Assembly: GCA_037176905.1 (NCBI GenBank)
Contig: JBBBWG010002048.1
Coordinates: 7,567-34,138, forward strand
Direction of reading: 5' to 3'
Origin: Azolla pinnata
Lineage: Eukaryota; Streptophyta; Polypodiopsida; Salviniales; Salviniaceae
DNA length: 26,572 bases
This document shows positions 10,880 to 24,300 of this stretch, piece by piece (position 1 is the stretch's first letter; the number at the start of each line of letters is the position of its first letter). The notes beneath the pieces are model-generated. The model saw only the letters and a program-made list of their open reading frames with translations. It did no database searches and was not told where the DNA came from. The translations under genes were made by a program, and so were the position numbers.

Positions 10880-11150
10880 ACTACACTCAAAACCTTTTTT
10901 TTGTTGTTGTTGATCTTTCACTTCAAAACAAGCACAAGTTTTCCTTTGACCGCTCCATTTGTAATTGAAGGTCCAATGCACGCAGAGAATGGATCAGGGT
11001 AGTGAAGAACCATGTGAAATGTATACTCTCCAAGCCTTTTTTTTTTTGTTGTTGTTGCTGTTGTTGATCTTTAACTTCAAATCAGCCCAAGTTTTCTTCC
11101 TTTGAGCAAACAGGTCCAATGCACACATAGAAAGGATCATGTGCATATAT
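10880..11150. repeat. Tandem duplication of about 145-155 bases upstream of the ACL5-like promoter
   Basis: Two adjacent copies share, in order, CTC(A/C)AA(A/G)CC, a poly-T plus GTT repeat, TTGATCTTT(C/A)ACTTCAAA, CAAGTTTTC, and GGTCCAATGCAC(G/A)CA...GAA(T/A)GGATCA. The landmark GATCTTT is at 10912 and 11066, and GGTCCAATGCA is at 10970 and 11113. The shift changes from 154 to 143 because of indels. Confidence 0.85.
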
Positions 11151-11337
11151 ATATATACAAACACACATAGTGGAAGATTGACAAGGGGATGGAAAAACCC
11201 TTCATTCAACATGGCAGAGAAAGCATGAGTAGTTAGCTATGGAACTTGGAGAAGCAAACCCCTGGTTTGCAACAGGAAAGAAGCCCTCTTTCCTGTTCAT
11301 ATCCCTTTCAAATAGGGCGCCCCAAGAAGGGGGGGGG

Positions 11338-11379
11338 CACGTCAGCTGCCACATCAGCTGCCACGTCCTCTATATAAGG
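11338..11379 (+). promoter_or_regulatory. ACL5-like core promoter: TATA box with repeated CAGCTGCCAC elements
   Basis: TATATAAGG at 11371-11379 is a strong TATA box. It predicts transcription starting near 11400-11410 and a leader of only about 15-25 bases before the ATG at 11423. Just upstream, CAGCTGCCAC occurs at 11343 and 11355, bracketed by CACGTC at 11338 and 11362. CACGTC-type cores are typical bZIP or bHLH binding words in plants, and CAGCTG is an E-box. Binding by any particular factor is inference. Confidence 0.75.
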
Positions 11380-11422
11380 CCGCCCACTCCCCTGTTCCTT
11401 GGCGGCAAACGGAATCCTTCCG

Positions 11423-14808
<3,386 letters not shown>

Positions 14809-14880
14809 TCGATCGATGAGGGAGGCGAAGCCCATTAGGGTTTAGGGTTTGGAGTACTACACTGAAAGCTCAATAAATGA
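14809..14880 (+). terminator. ACL5-like 3' untranslated region with polyadenylation signal and telomere-like motif
   Basis: AATAAA at 14872-14877 lies 64 bases after the TGA and is the likely poly(A) signal. Between them, at about 14836-14850, is TAGGGTTTAGGGTTT, two copies of the plant telomere repeat unit. Confidence 0.7.
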
Positions 14881-15342
14881 CTCTTCTTAATTAACAAACA
14901 ACATCCACCAGCTTGATAGCTGCATCTTGTCTTAACTTGTAAGAAATACCTACCATGAAATGAAAATATATCAAGGTTTTCTGGCTTCTCGAGTCTTTGA
15001 CGATACATTCTGTGCAAATCCTTCTGCGGGTTCTGCCGCAGAGCTCCACCTGAGAGAATTACCAAAAACCACAAGTGTAGTAGTTGCATTCCGCGACATC
15101 GCTAGACGCATTTCTATTAGACAAATGCATTAAGAAGCGATGCATAAACGCTAGTGCCGAAAGGCCCCTAAACCCTAAAATACTTGCTTCGAGGGCATGG
15201 ATATGTGTACATGGAACTCGGCTTTGATCATGCTACCCATTACTTGATAACACTTGTCAATGTGTGCCCAGTTGAGTGAGTATTAACACAAATATGCACA
15301 CGCGGATAGCTGATAAGATCATGGCCACTTAAGATAATCCGC
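14881..15342. other. Intergenic DNA between ACL5-like gene and the assembly gap
   Basis: No gene is visible. A telo-box word, CCCTAAACCCTAAAA, at about 15164-15180 is in the orientation opposite to the TTTAGGG pair at 14836-14850. Confidence 0.6.
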
Positions 15343-15442
15343 NNNNNNNNNNNNNNNNNNNNNNNNNNNNNNNNNNNNNNNNNNNNNNNNNNNNNNNNNN
15401 NNNNNNNNNNNNNNNNNNNNNNNNNNNNNNNNNNNNNNNNNN
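15343..15442. other. Assembly gap, exactly 100 N
   Basis: The run of N is exactly 100 bases, the conventional placeholder for a gap of unknown size. It is followed directly by a CTT repeat, so the assembly probably broke in the microsatellite. The real distance between the ACL5-like gene and the coiled-coil gene is therefore unknown, and part of the latter's promoter may be missing. Confidence 0.95.
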
Positions 15443-15960
15443 CTTCTTCTTCTTCTTCCTTCTTCTTCCTTCTTCTGTTTCTTCTTCATCTTCTTCTTCC
15501 TTCTTCTGCTTCTTCTTCTTGTTCTTGTTCTTCTTCTTCAGCTTCAGACACTTCTATTAGATCATCATCTTCTTCTTCTTCTTCAGACACTTCTATTAGA
15601 TCATCTTCTTCTTCAGCTTCAGACATTTCCATCAGATCTTCTTCTTCTTCAGCTTCAGACACTTCCATCAGATTAGATCTTCTTCTTCTTCTTCTTCTTC
15701 TTCTTCTTCTTCAGACACTTCTTGCTTCCGACACTTCCATCCATATCTTCTTCTTCAAAGAATTGAAAGAACCAAAAAACAAAAACAAAAAAAAAAAGCA
15801 TATGCAAGATCTATTCACTCTCTTCTTCTTCTTCTTCTCCTTCTTCTTCTTCTTCTCTTTGAGTTCTTCTTCAAAGAATTGAAAGAACAAAAGAAAAACA
15901 AAAGCAAGAAGAAGACCTCTTCTTCTTCTTCTTCTTCTTCTTCTTCTTCTTCGTTTTGCT
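15443..15960 (+). repeat. CTT-rich tract with an embedded minisatellite, upstream of the coiled-coil gene
   Basis: Pure CTT runs alternate with blocks containing CAGACACTTC(T/C)AT(T/C)AGAT at about 15545-15680. On the minus strand the blocks are open at 15486-15668 and would encode an acidic peptide of SEAEEEEDLIEV-like units. A second pair of blocks near 15760 and 15865 shares CTTCAAAGAATTGAAAGAAC followed by an A-rich stretch with AAAAACAAAA. The tract ends about 20 bases before the ATG at 15977, so it probably forms much of the 5' leader or core promoter. Confidence 0.85.
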
Positions 15961-15976
15961 CTGTTCCTCTGTTTCT

Positions 15977-18900
15977 ATGGAGAATGGCGAAGAGGAAGCG
16001 CTGAGCGACCTCGACGAAGATGCCCCTCCTCCTCCTCCTCCTCCTCCTCCTCTTCCGCCCTCCTCCTCGCCCCCCCTTGCCTCCCTCCTTGCAGAGCTGG
16101 AAGCAGAGAGATCCGCCAGGAAGGCCGCAGAGGCCAACAAAGCCGAGCTCGTCATGCGCTTCAAGGCCTACACCCAGGATGCCTCCCGGCAGAGAGAAGA
16201 GATCATCAAGCAGAAGGAGGAACAGGCGCAGAAACTGCGGGAGGAGCTCTCCAAGCAGGTCGGCGAAGCTCTGAAGCAGAGAGACGAGGTTTTGCATCAG
16301 CGAGATGAAGCCGTCAGGCTCAAGGAAGAGGCCTTGAGGCAGAGAGATGATGCAAATAGAGGCAGGGACGCTTCTAGATCTGAGATTGAGGTGGCAGCTA
16401 GGTTGCTCGTCGAAGGAGCCGAAAAGGTCACCGCCAGGGTTAATTCTATCAAAAGCTTTCCTGCAAACCTTCCCAGATCATCCCAGCACACAGGTGTTGC
16501 CGCCATTGCTTATGGTTATTCCAAAAGAGCAGAGGAGATAGTGGAAGAGCTGGTGAAGCTTCATGAAGTTGCACTGAAAAGCAGGGGTGAATTGAGAGAG
16601 CAGATGGAGCAGCATAATTATCAAATGGCCATCGAAGTATCGGAAATGGAAGCTTCGATTCATAGCCTGAAAGAGCAAGTGTCGGAAAAAGCTTCGGAGC
16701 TTGAGAAGTGGAAGAATTTGGTTTCTGATAAGGAAGCGAAAATCGTCGAGATGGAGAAAGAGTTTGCTTCAAAAACATCAAGTATGAAAAATGCGGCTGA
16801 TAACTGTAGAGCTGAATCCGAAGAAGTAAAGCACAAGATGGAAAGAATGAAGGAATCGATTCTACAACTATCCAAATCTATTTCCGAAGGTAATGACGTC
16901 GTTCTGCTAATTGTTTATCGAATAAAGACATTATGATTTATTGAAACCATCTCATGTGGTCCCAGTTTTCAGAGATTGTCAATCTTAATGAGTAGACCCT
17001 AACCAGTGCCATAGTGATGCGAAGTTTCGATGCATTAACAAAATGATGTACTGTCTGTCAGCTTCTCATGTCAAATCTTGTTTTTGAAAGGTTGCAAAGT
17101 TTAAAAAGTCATTTCCATCACTCATTGCCATCACCATATAAACTTCGTAGCCGTCACCACGTGTGCTTTCAAGTCTAACTATCACACCTTGTTTTCAAAT
17201 GTGTTGATGTGATCACAAGCCTTTCTTTGATTAACATTAGTACTTATTCTCTCTATCTCATGTGAATATTGTATTTGAAGACTGCTTATTTTGGTGAATA
17301 AATACCATCAGTTTCACTGTTGCGTCACTTTCACCATTTCCATCACTATCACCATGTAACAGGACCCTCATCATTGTGTGTGTTGTGACGGGTAAACATC
17401 ATATCTTGATCCATACATTTATGTAATTGCAAACGTTTGACCTATTAATATTAACTTTTATTGTCACCATTGATAGTGAATCGTGTATTGGAAGGCCACT
17501 TATTTGGACGAATGAATGCCATCAGTATATATCCCTATTGCATCACTATCACTGTCACCATTCCCATCACCATCTAACATAATTGTCCATTGCATGTGTG
17601 TCATTGTGACTGACAATTGGATCTTAATTCTTTTTCAAAGGTAATGACATGATAGTAAATTTTGAGGATTCGACACTGTCATCAACATCTCATGTGGTGA
17701 CAAGGTCACCCCCATTATCTACTCGAGCTGATCCTGAAGAGACTCTTCAAGACTGCCTGGGAAGGTTGAAAGAACTTGTGGAAAGGTGTTCAAAATTAGT
17801 GATTTTCTTGTCCGAGCACAGGAAAACCAAAGAGAAAGAAATCAACAACTTAGAAGATTCCTTAGCCCAGTTGACAAAAGAAAAAGAAGAGATATCTGGT
17901 TTCCTTCGAAATGCTCTTGCCAGTAAGCAAGAACTATCAAGCCTGTCTCAAAATGGAACAAAGGAACCCGCTGTTATCAGCATGGTGAGCCGTATTTTCT
18001 ATGCGTAAGTAAGTTCCTCTTCCTTTCCTCATATTGAACTATACCTATTTCTCATCAGGCATCTGCTTTGGAGAATGAGATTAAAAGTCTAAGACATCAA
18101 ATCTTTGAACTACAACAATCTCTTGCTGCGTCAAGGTATTGGTCAGCGAATTCTATTACTATCTGCAAAGTGAACCACCTTTGGATGGATGACAATCTTA
18201 GTGTTAATGTGTTATATTTTATGGTTTGATTCCAGGGGTGAAGTAGAGCATCTAAGGGTGGCCTTAGATCGTCAAGAGAAAGAAATTTCTAAGAGAAATT
18301 TTGACATAGAGGAACTCAGAGAAAAATACTTGCAAACGCAGGACAAAGTAATGCTTCACTGGTTAGTCAAAGGTTTTTTGTTCTCGTTTTGGGAAACAAC
18401 TGAAGATTCCTTTATTATCGTAGATTACGAGCCTTAACATGGATTTAGCAGCAGCACAAGAGGAAATTTTTCAGTGGAAACAAGCTGCAACTAAAGAAGC
18501 TGAAGCTAGGGCTGTAATGTTAGAGGAGGCTGAAAGGCATGAAGAAGAGGTACAAAACATTCTCCACGTGAACAACTTGAAGATATTGATAGAAGTTGAG
18601 ATAGATCAGTTTTTGCTTGTGAAAGTTCTGTGCTTACCTGAAGACAGTTTTTCTGGAATGTTTGCTTATATATGCAGGCTGGAATGTTTGCAGATGGGAT
18701 TGTTTTTGTTAGTGACTTAGATTGCTGCATACAGAAAATAGGAAGTGTTGTTTTATTGAAATAAGAGTTTGTATAAATTTGGCATTGTTAAAGAGAAATT
18801 CAATGATAAGAAGCTGTGTATTAATATCTCAAACAGGCTAAATCAGATAGAATGGAAGGTATAGGCATATATCTGAATCTGAAAGCTATTAATAGTAAAG

Positions 18901-19594
18901 CCCCTAATTGCAAAGCTGTATCAGCATGGTCCAAATAACGGCCCTCAGTTTGAAGCAAATGAAATCAATAAGTATGATATCTCATAAATCAACAGCGTTT
19001 TGCAGCAATCTCAATGCTTCTATTAAACTGCTCAACTCTAATGCATTATCGGAATCTCAAGTCTTGAAAAGATGAGGATAATCAGACTGTTTTTGAGCTG
19101 GCAAGCAAATTGACTTACATTGTAGTTATTGTGTGTCTCTCTGGTTGTGTGGTAGAGCTTTTGTTACTGTGCAGTTTATGATTTAATCCTGGACGTCTGT
19201 AGTAATCGCTGATATCGTGATGCTTGAGCAGGTTTCTTCTTTGAGAAAACAATGTGAACAGCTGGGCCGATCATTAGAAGACTCCAACAACAAACTGCAG
19301 TCGAAAGAGGAAATGACAACGGCTGCCATCGCCGCACGAAATGCAGCCGAAAGGTCTCTTCGGATTGCAGATGAACGTGCTGTGCAACTGAGGGAGAGGG
19401 TTGAAGAATTGAATAGGCAATTCGATGCACTGGAGAGGCTAGGTGATGGCGGCATAACCTCAAGGCTGCACAACATCTGCTGGCCATACGAATGGTTTCG
19501 AGGGAGACCAGCATTTTTCCAAGGGAATAGTGTGACCCAGCCATCAGCAGAAATGGGAGAGCTTTTCGAGCCCCTAGTTGATTCAAATTCTTGA
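15977..19594 (+). CDS. Plant long coiled-coil protein, six exons
   Basis: Exons are 15977-16889, 17641-17984, 18059-18135, 18236-18347, 18424-18549 and 19232-19594. They join to 1935 nt, or 644 residues. The start is the first ATG after the CTT tract. The N-terminus is acidic (ENGEEEALSDLDED), followed by nine consecutive prolines at residues 17-25. Most of residues 35-590 is heptad-like, Glu/Lys/Gln-rich coiled coil, including repeats such as LKQRDEVLHQRDEAVRLKEE. A conserved-looking insert AIAYGYSKRAEEIVEELVK lies near residue 180. The C-terminus leaves the coiled coil with NICWPYEWFRGR near residue 605 and ends ELFEPLVDSNS. The layout matches a plant-specific myosin- or paramyosin-like family of unknown biochemical role. 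I do not assign a symbol. The cellular role and any membrane or cytoskeletal attachment are unknown. Confidence 0.85.
16890..17640 (+). other. Intron 1 of the coiled-coil gene, flanked by a direct repeat and internally duplicated
   Basis: The donor region reads GAAGGTAATGACGT and the acceptor region reads AAAGGTAATGACAT, so an 11-12 base direct repeat spans both splice sites. Inside, a block starting GTATTTGAAGACTGCTTATT at 17271 is repeated in diverged form from 17485 (shift 214). Both copies continue through GAATGCCATCAG-like, CATCACTATCAC and GTGTGT...TTGTGAC words. Confidence 0.8.
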
Positions 19595-19745
19595 TGAGAT
19601 CTTCATCTACTTCAAATGATTCGCCATGATTCGCCGAGAGAATCTCACGTAAATACAGAGTCAGTTTGTTTGTATTGTACAGACAACTGCCATACATTCC
19701 TCAAAGAGTGCGAGTTGATCCCTCTAGCTTCAATAAAATCAATGC
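19595..19745 (+). terminator. 3' untranslated region of the coiled-coil gene with AATAAA
   Basis: AATAAA at 19732-19737, about 138 bases past the TGA, is a plausible poly(A) signal. No other motif is noted. Confidence 0.6.
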
Positions 19746-21320
19746 CTTGGTAGAAAGGAGGGGGTCCTCTTCATATGGCTCATAAAATGCCAACACTTAG
19801 GGAAACATCCATCTGTGGCATGCTTCATCATCTATCAGCTCCATTGTATACTGACGCATATAAAGAACTGCCTTTTGTTGCAAGCAATTACATCCAAGAA
19901 GCTGCAGTGGTTTTGGAGCCAATAGTATTATCTTTGTCTTGGCAAATAAAAAGCTGGGTTGTACCTCATGGCATTATTTGTGTTTGACTGTTGTGGCATT
20001 GATTGCTGTTCAATCTGTGTTACTGTATACACAATCATAGTATTGAAAGGAATCACATCTTTCACAAAACAGTAGGTGAAAGCTGTTTGCAAGGTTCTCG
20101 ACAAATCGATAGGAAGAGATTTTTCTTTCGAGAATTCTATCTAAATGAGATCGCTTGTTGGAGTAGCTCTTTTAGTGAATTGACTTGAGATTTTGGGCAG
20201 ATATTGGCAATATCTAACACCGTGATCCTGAAGATTAAGATCTGTCATATCAGGACTACCATGATTTCGATTCAGTAGATTTATTTTAAGCCCAAGAAAA
20301 GTTTGATGGTAAGTAATGGTAGAGCAGAAGAGTAGGTGACAGGTGAAAGGTGAGGTGTCATCGTTACTGTATAGATGTGTGGGACATACAACAGTAAGCT
20401 TATGTTTTGACTTGCACTCAGAAAATCAGAAAAGATGGTCCCTTCTCATCTTCTCAAAAGACCAATATGCTGCTTGTTTGAACACTAGTCTAGTAACTAG
20501 TTGGAATAGTTGTTAAGATCATTGCTCTGTTTTGAACTTGTTCATTGTCAAGTCCTAGACACAACAATCAATGATGAACAGCATTTCTCAGGAGGCAGTG
20601 AATCAGAGAGCTACTCTGATGGTGTCACTTCACATGAATTCATAGATTGACTATATTCACTTCATCATCCCATGAAGCTGCAGAGCCAAGCAACCATTAA
20701 AAAAAAAAAACCACAAGTGAACACAAGAGACTTTGTTCCAGATATATTGTCTCTCTTTCAGATGTAAGAAGACATATGAAGGGCGGGCGATCTAGTTCCA
20801 AATATCTTTCATTTCAATATTCAAATTTATACAAAAAGGGGAAGTATTGCTACATTGCAGGTGAGATAATATTTTTATATAGCTACATTATGTATCAGCT
20901 TATTTTTAGCTTGTTTGAGTCACAAGGGCAATGCTATCTACTTCAGGAAAACTTGGATAGTCTTTTGCCTCTCAATGACCTTACAGAAGAAATTCCAAAA
21001 AAACCAGATTTCTTTTTTATGATTACAGCTACCTTGTGCCCATTTCAGAACTGTATTGATAGTATCTGACGTGAATACCATGTGACGGATTCTTCCAGAA
21101 TCTATCTACTCTGGTATGCATCTGCAAGAGGAGCTGACATTCTCCAAAACTCTTGCTCACGAGATACACATCCATCCATAGAGCTGCCGGTGAGAGAACC
21201 CCTCGCGATGAAAGTTTGCAAGCTTTGCCCTTGATGAAATCTCACGTTGAGTTCTTGTTTCAAAAGCAATTATGCTTGTGAATAGATAGACTCTCCACAG
21301 ATCTCCGGCATCATAACATA
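19746..21320. other. Convergent intergenic region, nothing identified
   Basis: This lies between the coiled-coil gene (+) and the CXC gene (-) and should hold the 3' ends of both transcripts. Short frames (19775-19987, 20003-20188, 20776-21069) have no recognisable domain. A poly-A run of 11-12 bases sits at about 20700. A reverse-strand AATAAA is present near 20280, but it is over 1 kb from the CXC stop codon, so the true poly(A) site is uncertain. Confidence 0.5.
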
Positions 21321-24300
21321 TCACGACCCATTGATATTTGGTGTTGACGGAACAGATCGCAATATGAATTTCCTCACATTCCTGGAGGCTGGTGACTGCA
21401 AATTTCCATGGAGTGTTTCCCTTGTAGGAGGAGAAACCCTCTTTCTCTTAGGAGAGCTCGCTTTTATCTGGCATATTGGTGAGCACGCAGCTTCAGAGTC
21501 CTTCAAAATCTCAGGTGGAACATCTTCAGCAAACTTTTGATCGAGAGCCTCGGAATCTTCATGGGACGCTTTAGAACCCGTGGCAGAAGCTTGCACGTCT
21601 TTAAACGCCGGCGTCAATGGGGATACCTTACTCGGATACATTGGTGATGATGTGCAATGTGCTAATCTTGAGCTTTGACAGGCGAACATCTTATGATCCG
21701 AACCTCGGAGGCTATCACACTGCTGAATGTTGATGGATGGAGAAGAGTCGTCTGCTTCATCCAATTTCGACACCGATGCCGGAACGGCTCTGTTAGGAAC
21801 CTGATGTAGAGGAGTGAGAGTGCATATGTCACCAAGCCCATCCCAGCGAGGTGAAAATTGATCCATCCCAAAGAGATCTGGTGTTGAAATGGGCGACCCC
21901 GAAAGACGTCTCCCAGGAGTGGGCAGAATCGTGTTCTCCGTTTCTTTCGAAGACCTTAGCAGCCGTGATGGTGTTTTTGGAGGCTTCGATGATGAAAGTA
22001 GGAAAGGTGGAGAGTGTAGCTCATCGTATGCAAAGCGCCGCTTACTGGCAGATCTGGACATCAATACAGACCTGTTTTGCCTGCAGAAAGATTGAATACC
22101 AGTTTATCAGCACCCAGATAGATAGGCAGGGGATAGTATGTATCAATCACTCACCATTATACATCACTACACAATCTATAAGCATACATGCAGCCTGAAT
22201 ACTAAACTTAGGAGGAGGATTTTGACAGGAAGTAGTGCGAGCCTATGATTTTAACAGTGCTCTTGCATTCGATACAAAAATACCATCCTCTCAACAGCAG
22301 AACAAAAGAAAAAGAAGTGCATAAACAAGAGGATAAAGATATATATACCCCATGTGTTCCAAAGACGGCGTAATAGGAGACAAGTTGTGATGTTGCTGGT
22401 GTGACATTTCAGGTATGTCGTTGCCATGATCGGCGACCACCTTTTCATAAATAGCTTCCTTCTCATCTCTTTCAATGGAAGCATCTTTTTCATCAGAATC
22501 CTTAAAACCTGCAAGCAAATTGCACTCTTGACTCTCACAAATTCTACTATAGCATTCAGTTGTTTTTTGGAGAGGTTGAACAAAATGGGAGTCTACAATA
22601 CAAACCTTCTTTTCTTCCATGAATATTTTGGCAGTCTTCACACCTACACCCATCGGAGCAGCCAACTCCTGCCTGCAATCGGATCGACAAAACACCCGCC
22701 ATATGGAAAATGGAGTTTATAGGTGTACCATGAAGATGCAAATGTTTACCACCTACCTGAAAGCATTCACAGTACTTCTTCAAGCATTTCGATTTTTTGC
22801 AGTTACACCCTCTCTTATGCCTCGCAGAAGGAGTGTCGCCACTATTATTTTCCTATAGAAACAAGTTGCCATCGAATCTTTATCAGGAAAAGAGAGCGAA
22901 AAGGTTGTTTTCACAAATTGATCTAAGTAAGACGTTTCATCAGCTACCATTGTAGTCGAAGGAGTCGAATCAGCAGAGACAGCTAAGACAACCTTCGGTG
23001 CAAAGGCGAGTGGATTTCGAGACTCAATTTGCTGCCGTGTTTCTAGAACCACCTCTTCAAATTCAGGTTTGTTCTGGCAGCCTTGACAAGAACACGAATC
23101 CACACAATAAACCCCAGCAGCAAAACACTCACAATACCTGCAAAGAGGGATTCATTCCTGAATCAATTCAAATAATCACAGGAATACAATTCTACATACA
23201 GTTGCAACATAATGGCAAATTGCCAGAGGAGCAGAACATACAGCTTAAGACACTTGGACTTCTTGCAATTACAGCGCTTGCATCCACCACTAGATTTATC
23301 GTTCGATGATGTTGACCTCCTGTAAACCTCGCACAATTGTATTCACAAAAGCAATTGACATTGAGATCAATACCAGAAAAAACAGACGATACCTTTTCTT
23401 CTTTGGGCTAGGTGGGCTTTGGTCAGAACACTCCTGTCCATTGCTCTCCATTTGACAGCCAAGTTCTAGTTGTGACCCTGTCCTCTGGCCAAGAAGACAT
23501 GGTTTCTCCTCAAATCCATAGGTTTGGGAAGACTCTTGTGGATGTTCTGTTCCTATTTCCTCAAATTGAATTTGTTCAATGGAAGTTACAGGCAATTCTG
23601 AGCCTTCTGGCTGCAAACTGCACTCTCTTTCCTTGCTTTCCCCCATAAGAGAAACAAATGAATTCAATCCTTCTGATCCAATGTTTAAGAGATAACAATG
23701 ATTTCCCGAAGGCACGAAGTTACTGTACCCATCACTGGAACTCCTGGAGGGAGGTGTTGATCCTGAAGATGTTGAACTCAAAGATGATTGTGATGAAGGA
23801 ATATTGCTACTAGAATGTTTTCCAATACTGGAGTGTATGTTCTCAGGAACCGAAGAAGTTCCAAATGAATGTTGATGATGATTGCTGTGATGGGGATCCT
23901 TCAATGAGTGCATTGAACCGTGCAGATGGTTGGCATTGAGTCGAGATCCTTCCTCTGTATCTTCTACCATAGCAGTGTCACTGTTAATTGCCCCGGATGT
24001 TGCGAAAATTCGTTCTTTTAGGACATACAGTTGGTCTGGGATAGAGTTAACTGGATTCTCAGATCGAATGTCATAATTGTTAGCATCCATCTGCTTGAAC
24101 AAAGTGGGGCTGCTCTTGCTTTTCACTTGACCTTCTTCAAAATCTAAGCACCGTCTCCGAAATCCACGTTGAGTAGGCAAATTGACCTACAATCACAGAC
24201 ATTAACTGTCATCTCATATTGCAAAGGCAATCTAAAAATTAACCTTAACAGCTTTCTATAGAACCCAAACAATATAACTGATTGATTACAGAGAAAGCAC

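Noticed and set aside
11399-11422. Upstream in-frame start for the ACL5-like protein at 11399
   Set aside because: The codon there is TTG, and it lies at or before the transcription start predicted from the TATA box. The ATG at 11423 is preferred.
15956-15976. Upstream start for the coiled-coil protein at 15956
   Set aside because: The codon is TTG. The first ATG in the frame is at 15977.
15815-16297. Minus-strand frames over the coiled-coil first exon
   Set aside because: They are antisense to a well-supported exon and rich in runs of R, G and E from CTT/CCT repeats.
20695-20720. Poly-A run as the tail of a retroposed gene copy
   Set aside because: The run is short, and no coding similarity to the other genes or flanking duplication is visible.
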